Origin: Candidatus Acetothermia bacterium
GTDB lineage: Bacteria > Bipolaricaulota > Bipolaricaulia > UBA7950 > UBA9294
Length of the DNA stretch: 10,975 nt
Direction: 5' to 3'
NCBI GenBank assembly: GCA_003545155.1
Contig: DQCH01000030.1
Location: forward strand, 1 to 10,975
In this document: positions 6,915 through 10,975 of the stretch, in pieces
How the letters are laid out: the number at the start of each line of letters is the position of its first letter
Position numbering within the stretch: the first letter of the stretch is position 1
Notes under the pieces: model-generated
The model's input: only the letters and a program-made list of their open reading frames with translations
Database searches by the model: none
Told to the model about the DNA's origin: nothing
Position numbers and translations under genes: made by a program

Positions 6915-7454
6915 TCACAATTCTAGTCCCATCCAGTGATGATCAAAGTACTTGCCGTCTAAAAATACCTCCCTGCGGATTGTACCCTCGATTACAAATC
7001 CTTTGCGTTTGTAAAGCACAATAGCTCGTTGATTATCAGTCCGCACACGCAGATTGATCTTCTTCACGATTCGAGTAGCCCTTGCCCAATCGATGAGCCT
7101 GTCGAGCATTAGCGAGCCAATCCCAAGCCCCCAATATTGTTTTCGCACCGACATGCTAAATTCACCGCTGTGTCGAACGCGAGGGCGACGACCCGCTGAG
7201 AAACTCAACGCGGCGACAATTGTATTGTCTATCAGCCCGAGTATGTAGAGTTGGTTGTCCGAATCGCGATATTTGCGGAGGAAATTCTCCTCTTCCGGTT
7301 CGGTGAGCTCGAACTCGCCGGGGCCGAAGCTCAGAAAGTCGGACTCACCGCTGATGCCTTCAACGTAGTCGAGAACAGCACGGGCATCTTCAACCGCCGC
7401 CTCGCGGATCAGGAGAACGCGTCCGTTTTTCAGCTCGTAGTTGCGTGGTTCCAT
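6915..7454 (-). CDS. GNAT-family N-acetyltransferase (cassette gene)
   Basis: Predicted 179-residue acetyl-CoA-dependent N-acetyltransferase; substrate unknown. The acetyl-CoA pyrophosphate loop is RKQYWGLGIGSLML (104-117), following the beta-strand HSGEFSMSVR. The second half has NLRVRTDNQRAIVLYKRKGF (134-153), the usual N..A..LY...GF GNAT signature, then FLDGKYFDHHWMGLEL, as in RimJ/RimL-like members. The ATG at 7454 is preferred because the fold begins just after it and it lies 19 nt past the attC core box. The frame is open to 7511, but those codons lie inside the attC. No Shine-Dalgarno is visible, common for cassette genes, which often rely on upstream translation or a short leader. GNAT genes are frequent integron cargo. 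An antibiotic-modifying role cannot be inferred. Confidence 0.88.
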   Translation of the reverse strand: MEPRNYELKNGRVLLIREAAVEDARAVLDYVEGISGESDFLSFGPGEFELTEPEEENFLRKYRDSDNQLYILGLIDNTIVAALSFSAGRRPRVRHSGEFSMSVRKQYWGLGIGSLMLDRLIDWARATRIVKKINLRVRTDNQRAIVLYKRKGFVIEGTIRREVFLDGKYFDHHWMGLEL

Positions 7455-7473
7455 AGCTGAGATGGTTTCGACG

Positions 7474-7560
7474 GCATAACGCTCCGCATAACCGGCTGGC
7501 AAAAGCTGCATAGCGGAGCGGCGCAGCTTTTGCCAGTCCGAGTTGATGCGGTTGTTATAC
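7474..7560 (-). repeat. attC-like recombination site of the TauE cassette (87 bp)
   Basis: On the minus strand: core box GTATAAC (7560-7554), spacer AA, left arm CCGCAT-c-AAC-t-CGG-a-CTGGCAAAAGCTGC (7551-7523), a 13-nt loop, right arm GCAGCTTTTGCCAGCCGG followed by TTATGCGG (7509-7484), spacer AGC, core box GTTATGC (7480-7474). All 26 right-arm bases pair with the left arm when three left-arm bases (C at 7545, T at 7541, A at 7537) bulge out. Size, box order, unpaired spacers and one-sided extrahelical bases all match the attC description for a cassette read on the minus strand. The TauE stop codon lies 11 nt upstream. Confidence 0.8.
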
Positions 7561-7571
7561 GCAACCTCTAT

Positions 7572-8354
7572 TTAGATTAGCCCCATAGCTACCGATAGCC
7601 CAACAAGCCCTATGAGGATCCCGAATATTGCTCTTAAGATCCATGCCTTCATCGCCTTTGTAGATCGAGCGCCTAACCACGAGAAGACCAATGTCACCAG
7701 ACCAATTGTTACGAGATAGAACCAGTTTTGAAATCCGTGTATTGACAGGTTGGCTGCCCCGATTCCTGCAACAGGTATCATTTGCGTGGAAGAGGTGCCG
7801 ATGGCTATGTGCATTGGGTACGAGAGCGCATTGTAGATGGGCATGTAATAAATGCCCCCACCAAATCCGCAAAGACCCGTGGCTATTCCAGCCAAAAACA
7901 TCAATACCCCGAGTTTTAAGCCATGCTCCAACTTTTCCACCTGATCCACCGTTACCCTTGCAGGTGTCTTACCTTTGCTCTTTATGGCAGAGTACGACAT
8001 GTAAATACCGATGACAATACATGCAATACCGAAGATCACTTTGAGGGTCGCACTTGGAACGTACATCGCGATCTGTGTGCCAACTACCACACCAACCGCT
8101 GATCCAATAGCAGCTACGACAAAGCCTTTACTGTACACATGCTTCATCTTGTAATGCGCAATTACACCAGGGATGGTGGCGATCGCTATGACCGCCATAT
8201 TTACTGCGTAAGCCGTTTTAATGGTTAAGCCCAAGAGTACCATCATCATTGGTATCCTCAGGAAGCATCCACCTATGCCCAGCCAAGTAGCTAAGAAACC
8301 ACAAACCGCCCCGATTAGAAATATCCACACTATTTGCAATAATACTGCTTCCAT
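7572..8354 (-). CDS. TauE/SafE-family membrane permease (cassette gene)
   Basis: A 260-residue, very hydrophobic inner-membrane protein with about eight membrane segments (roughly 5-27, 33-60, 77-98, 103-122, 146-165, 185-206, 213-232, 238-258). Two glycine-rich half-repeats, AVCGFLATWLGIGGCFLRIPMM (about 16-37) and GIATGLCGFGGGIYYMPI (about 157-174), are the hallmark of the TauE/SafE (DUF81) family. Members export sulfite, sulfoacetate or related organic anions; the substrate here is unknown. The hydrophilic loop near residues 126-140 splits the halves. The ATG at 8354 has AAAGGAAAGG upstream. The DNA looks richer in A/T than the flanking nrd genes, consistent with separate origin. Its stop lies 11 nt before an attC-like site, which makes it the first cassette. 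Confidence 0.9.
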   Translation of the reverse strand: MEAVLLQIVWIFLIGAVCGFLATWLGIGGCFLRIPMMMVLLGLTIKTAYAVNMAVIAIATIPGVIAHYKMKHVYSKGFVVAAIGSAVGVVVGTQIAMYVPSATLKVIFGIACIVIGIYMSYSAIKSKGKTPARVTVDQVEKLEHGLKLGVLMFLAGIATGLCGFGGGIYYMPIYNALSYPMHIAIGTSSTQMIPVAGIGAANLSIHGFQNWFYLVTIGLVTLVFSWLGARSTKAMKAWILRAIFGILIGLVGLSVAMGLI

Positions 8355-8398
8355 AATGTAATTTCCTTTCCTTTAATAAAGTTATTCAGTTGGTGTAT

Positions 8399-8524
8399 TC
8401 AATCATTGAAGGAAAGAACTAAGTGCCAGTCCACCAACAATGGCATGGTTTTCTTTTCATCTATTTCACTTTGAAGCTTTTCATAGTATTTGTGGCGTAT
8501 AACATTGTTTATATCGATCCTCAT
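8399..8524 (-). CDS. Possible 41-residue small protein upstream of the permease
   Basis: An ATG at 8524 preceded by GGGGGTG opens a 41-codon frame (MRIDINNVIRHKYYEKLQSE start, VDWHLVLSFND end), stopping 44 nt before the TauE/SafE gene. The composition is protein-like (charged helix, then a hydrophobic tail) but I recognise no family. It crosses the inferred cassette front at 8503: seven codons lie outside the cassette and the rest inside. Either it is a chance frame or the cassette supplied a new tail to an older frame. Confidence 0.3.
   Translation of the reverse strand: MRIDINNVIRHKYYEKLQSEIDEKKTMPLLVDWHLVLSFND
8495..8503 (-). other. Inferred front recombination point of the TauE cassette
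   Basis: GTTATACGC on the minus strand is the exact 9-base complement of the tail core box GCGTATAAC at 7562-7554. In integron cassettes the front TTRRRY-type half-core and the tail core derive from one circular attC and therefore match. I found no convincing stem-loop arms upstream of it, so it could be a secondary (non-attC) insertion site. Confidence 0.5.
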
Positions 8525-8565
8525 AACACCCCCAACAAGGCTACGATTGCCGTATAAGACACCTG

Positions 8566-8688
8566 CTAGTAGCGCATCACTGACGGCGCAACCGGTGAGA
8601 TATCAAGCCGTTGCGAGAAGACGCCGTTCTTATCACCGCATCTTATATGGATCGGCATAAGACCCTCCATGCCCACTTGAGAGCACAT
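8566..8688 (-). CDS. Possible 40-residue ORF between nrdD and the cassettes
   Basis: ATG at 8688 opens a 40-codon frame ending in TAG at 8566-8568. An internal ATG at 8658 has a better ribosome binding site (GGAGGG, 4 nt away) and would give 30 residues (MPIHIRCGDKNGVFSQRLDI start). No family is recognised. The surrounding 8504-8721 stretch otherwise holds no gene. It contains a partial inverted repeat (ACGGCG 8583-8588 with CGCCGT 8622-8627). Confidence 0.2.
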   Translation of the reverse strand: MCSQVGMEGLMPIHIRCGDKNGVFSQRLDISPVAPSVMRY

Positions 8689-8721
8689 CGACCGGGCTGC
8701 AAGCTCCGGCCGGCCCAGTCT

Positions 8722-8919
8722 CTACACGTGCGCCACCGGTGTGGTGGAATAAGTCTTCCGATCGGCGAACTCGGCCTGCTTGCCGTCGTTCCACTGCTCC
8801 ACCGGTCGGAGGTATCCCACGATCCGCGAATACACCTCTGCTCTCTGCCTACGCTCTGCTGGAATTATCGTCCCATCTTCAAGGACGAGGTTACCCTCTC
8901 TGTCTTCTTTGTAGTTCAA
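8722..8919 (-). CDS. nrdD: Separate C-terminal glycyl-radical domain of class III ribonucleotide reductase
   Basis: A 65-residue protein that carries the part missing from the long nrdD ORF. EVYSRIVGYLRPVEQWNDGKQAEF (28-51) matches the C-terminal glycyl-radical region of NrdD, with Gly35 in the R-x-x-G-Y motif as the expected radical site made by NrdG. The start is TTG at 8919, 8 nt after a perfect AAAGGAGG, so translation as a separate, coupled product is well supported. It overlaps nrdD by 29 nt in the +1 frame. Such a domain must dock in the NrdD barrel to deliver the radical, like the spare-part protein GrcA/YfiD does for pyruvate formate-lyase. The alternative is a +1 ribosomal frameshift, or an assembly error joining the two frames; the upstream frame is open to 9195. 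The well-placed ribosome binding site favours the split gene. Confidence 0.8.
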   Translation of the reverse strand: MNYKEDREGNLVLEDGTIIPAERRQRAEVYSRIVGYLRPVEQWNDGKQAEFADRKTYSTTPVAHV

Positions 8920-10975
8920 TGGTGATACCTCCTTTAGTCTCTTGTGCATAGCCTTCTGCCAGTTCTTCATCGCACTTCGGGCAGTATTTGTGCTCCCCCG
9001 AGATATACCCGTGTTTCGGGCAGACGGAGAACGTTGGGGTAAGCGTGTAGTAAGGCAGATGGAAGGTCTCGGCGATCTTGCGCACCAGTCGTTTGATCGC
9101 CTCTGGACTTGGTGTACGCTCGCCGAGGAAGGCATGGAAGACCGTTCCCCCGGTGTAGCGGGTCTGCAGGGGATCCTGGAGCTGTAGCGCCTCAAACAGA
9201 TCCTCTGTCAAACCAACGGGAAGGTGCGTGGAGTTGGTGTAATAGGGGACCTTTCCTCCGTATCTCTCACGGTTGTAGATACGGATGTCGGGGTAACGCT
9301 CCAGGTCCTTCTTGGCCAACCGGTAGCTCGCCCCCTCGGCTGGAGTGGCCTCTAGATTGAAGATCTCCCCTATCTCCTCTTGAAACTCGCTCAGTCGCTG
9401 GCGCATGAAATCAAGGACCTTGAGAGCGAACGCCTGCCCCTTTTCTTCGGCAATAGAAGTGCCATACAGGTTCAGTAGTGCATCATTCATCCCAATCAAC
9501 CCGATGGTAGAGAAGTGATTCTTCCAATAGCCTCCCATGCTCTGTTTGATCTTTTGCAGATAGAATCTGGAGTAGGGATAGAGTCCTTTCTCTGTAAGGG
9601 CCTCCAGGGTCTTGCGCTTGATGATTAAAGACTCCTTCGCAAGCTCCATCAGACTGCTCAACCGGGAAAAGAAGTCGGATTCACCCTTTGCCAAGTAACC
9701 GAGCCGTGGCATGTTGATCGTCACCACACCGATCGATCCGGTGAGGGGATTTGCGCCGAAGAGGCCTCCGCCGCGCTTGCGAAGCTCGCGGTTATCAATC
9801 CGCAGGCGGCAGCACATACTGCGCGTATCCTCCGGTTTCATATCGCTTCCAATGAAGTTCGAGAAGTAAGGGATTCCGTACTTAGCCGTCATCTCCCACA
9901 CCGGTTCCAAGCTCTCGTTCTCCCAGTTGAAGTCCTCGGTGATGTTGTAGGTAGGGATGGGGAAGGTAAACGGTCGCTCGTGCATATCTCCCTCAATCAT
10001 TACCTCAGCGAAGGCGCGATTGAAGAGGTTCATCTCGCGTTGATAGTCTCCGTAGACCGTGTCTTGAAGTTCTCCGCCGATGATCACTGGCTCGCCCTGC
10101 ATGTAGCGTGGAACCTCCAAATCAAGCGTTACGTTGGTGAAGGGGCTCTGGAAACCAACTCGTGTGGGAACATTCATGTTATACACGAATTCCTGCAGGT
10201 TCTGTTTCACCTCTTTGTAAGAGAGGCCGCCGGCACGGATAAAGGGAGCAAGGTAGGTGTCGAGGTTAGAGAAGGCCTGTGCCCCTGCCGACTCGCCCTG
10301 CAGGGTGTACATGAAATTCACTACCTGTAGCAGGGCAACCCGGAAACGCTTCGCAGGTCGTGCCTCGATCTTCCCCCGCACGCCGCGAAAACCGCGTAGC
10401 AGCAGATCATGTAGGTCCCAGCCAACGCAGTTATGATTCCACATTCCATTCACTATAAGCGTTCCACTTTCTGTGGTTATGTCATAGATTACATCATCTG
10501 GAATTTCTACAGGAATATTATTGATTACCCTGTGCCACTCATCGCGGTCTTCATCATGCCAAGCTCTACTAGACAGTCCAGCAGATCGGTACTTTTCAGA
10601 GGGTAAATCTTCTTCTATTTTCCTAAACGATACCCCGTAGAGTGGATATCTCTGAATTATCTTCTTCCCCCGATATACATGTTCTGTTTCCTGCCCCTCA
10701 ATAGCTCGATCGCGTGGAACAAATCCAAGAAGGTCCATGACTACTGCCAGCTGCTCTAAGAGTGTTCTGGCAGCAACGCGTACCGAGAGGGTTGTTCCCG
10801 AACTCTCAATGTTTCCGTCTCCATCGATCAGCCCGGCAATGACCCCCTTAACAAAAGGTTTAGTGTAATGCAAGAGTTCTATCGGAAGGCTCTTATGGCG
10901 AGCACCTGGATTGATCTTGAACACCTGTTCAAACAGGAACCGAAGGAATGGATTCTTAACCCGCAGCTCGTATCT
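8891..10975 (-). CDS. nrdD: Class III (anaerobic) ribonucleoside-triphosphate reductase, intein-containing, 5' part outside window
   Basis: Reduces ribonucleotides to deoxyribonucleotides without oxygen. The frame is open to the right edge (694 codons visible); the GTG at 10924 is internal, not a start. The first 182 visible codons are intein; the C-extein begins at Cys (codon 10429-10427) as CVGWDLHDLLLRGFRGVRGK. About 512 extein residues follow, with QGESAGAQAFSNLDTYLAPF, NVPTRVGFQSPFTN, SMCCRLRID (candidate thiyl-radical cysteine), NPLTGSIGVVTINMPR, EATPAEGASYR, and a zinc site of C-PK-H and C-PK-C near 9022-8972. Those motifs resemble Thermotoga-type NrdD. The ORF then ends without the glycyl-radical motif, which lies in the overlapping small ORF. 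nrdG, the activase, is downstream on the same strand. Confidence 0.93.
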   Translation of the reverse strand, partial: RYELRVKNPFLRFLFEQVFKINPGARHKSLPIELLHYTKPFVKGVIAGLIDGDGNIESSGTTLSVRVAARTLLEQLAVVMDLLGFVPRDRAIEGQETEHVYRGKKIIQRYPLYGVSFRKIEEDLPSEKYRSAGLSSRAWHDEDRDEWHRVINNIPVEIPDDVIYDITTESGTLIVNGMWNHNCVGWDLHDLLLRGFRGVRGKIEARPAKRFRVALLQVVNFMYTLQGESAGAQAFSNLDTYLAPFIRAGGLSYKEVKQNLQEFVYNMNVPTRVGFQSPFTNVTLDLEVPRYMQGEPVIIGGELQDTVYGDYQREMNLFNRAFAEVMIEGDMHERPFTFPIPTYNITEDFNWENESLEPVWEMTAKYGIPYFSNFIGSDMKPEDTRSMCCRLRIDNRELRKRGGGLFGANPLTGSIGVVTINMPRLGYLAKGESDFFSRLSSLMELAKESLIIKRKTLEALTEKGLYPYSRFYLQKIKQSMGGYWKNHFSTIGLIGMNDALLNLYGTSIAEEKGQAFALKVLDFMRQRLSEFQEEIGEIFNLEATPAEGASYRLAKKDLERYPDIRIYNRERYGGKVPYYTNSTHLPVGLTEDLFEALQLQDPLQTRYTGGTVFHAFLGERTPSPEAIKRLVRKIAETFHLPYYTLTPTFSVCPKHGYISGEHKYCPKCDEELAEGYAQETKGGITIELQRRQRG
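8928..8935 (-). promoter_or_regulatory. Internal Shine-Dalgarno for the glycyl-radical ORF
   Basis: AAAGGAGG on the minus strand sits inside the last codons of nrdD, 8 nt before TTG 8919. It decides the start of the small ORF. Within a frameshift model it could instead act as a stimulatory element, but 8-nt spacing is optimal for initiation. Confidence 0.75.
10430..10975 (-). mobile_element. Intein with LAGLIDADG homing endonuclease, C-terminal part
   Basis: Protein-level insertion in NrdD. The C-terminal splice junction reads VNGMWNHN|C, with the penultimate His, terminal Asn and +1 Cys required for splicing. VIYDITTESGTLIVNG upstream is block F-like. KSLPIELL followed by GVIAGLIDGDGNIE fits blocks D and E, probably the second LAGLIDADG motif of a DOD-type endonuclease with its acidic catalytic residue. 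The first motif and the N-terminal splicing domain lie beyond the edge. The DNA of 10440-10700 is visibly more A/T-rich than the extein, consistent with independent acquisition. All visible splicing residues are intact, so splicing is likely. Confidence 0.9.

Larger units (their letters stand above)
6776..8503 (-). mobile_element. Two-cassette integron-type array without integrase (CALIN-like)
   Basis: Reading along the minus strand: a front core box GTTATAC (8503-8497), the TauE/SafE gene, an 87-bp attC-like site, the GNAT gene, and a 131-bp attC-like site ending near 6776. Each coding stop lies 8-11 nt before its attC, and the GNAT start lies 19 nt after the preceding core box, the compact layout of gene cassettes. 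Front and tail boxes of the same cassette match: GTTATACGC with GCGTATAAC (9 bp) for TauE, GTTATGCCGTC with GACGGCATAAC (11 bp) for GNAT. This is the expected outcome of integrase recombination at G|TT. No integrase gene is present, so the array is either displaced or part of a cluster of attC sites lacking an integrase. Confidence 0.7.

Noticed and set aside
8553..8647. TATAAGA...TCTTATA with inner ACGGCG/CGCCGT pairing as a further attC
   Set aside because: Lacks the near-invariant AAC/GTT core boxes and the arm pairing is broken; not strong enough to call.

Overview
The window is bacterial chromosomal DNA of moderate-to-high GC from an organism that can make deoxyribonucleotides without oxygen. 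It carries a class III (glycyl-radical) ribonucleotide reductase with its radical-SAM activase, beside housekeeping genes. Gene density is high, Shine-Dalgarno sites are strong, and TTG/ATG starts are used. I cannot name the phylum from sequence alone.

Region 1-4434 (minus strand) is a tight housekeeping operon, glmU-prs-rplY-pth-clpC. Junctions are a 4-nt ATGA overlap (glmU/prs), 13 nt (prs/rplY), 0 nt (rplY/pth, TTG start) and 28 nt (pth/clpC). It makes UDP-GlcNAc and PRPP, a ribosomal protein, peptidyl-tRNA hydrolase and a Clp chaperone. clpC runs off the left edge. A 119-bp divergent intergenic region holds back-to-back promoters for this operon and for trpS (4554-5543, plus strand).

Region 5544-5739, between convergent trpS and nrdG, contains two blocks of a degenerate 7-bp NNTCAGC repeat and a 59-bp symmetric imperfect palindrome.

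Region 5740-10975 (minus strand) is the anaerobic ribonucleotide reductase locus, and it is unusual in three ways. (a) nrdD carries an intein with a LAGLIDADG endonuclease domain, inserted directly before a conserved Cys; the intein N-terminus and the N-extein lie outside the window. (b) The C-terminal glycyl-radical motif is not in the long nrdD ORF. It lies in a separate 65-codon ORF that overlaps nrdD by 29 nt in another frame and has its own AAAGGAGG ribosome binding site. (c) Between this split nrdD and nrdG sits what I read as a two-gene integron-type cassette array without an integrase: a TauE/SafE-family membrane permease and a GNAT acetyltransferase. Each is followed within 8-11 nt of its stop codon by an attC-like folded site (87 and 131 bp) with R/L boxes and extrahelical bases on the side expected for the gene orientation. 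The front core box of each cassette is the exact complement of the box at its own tail (9-bp and 11-bp matches). This array is the strongest accessory-DNA signal in the window.
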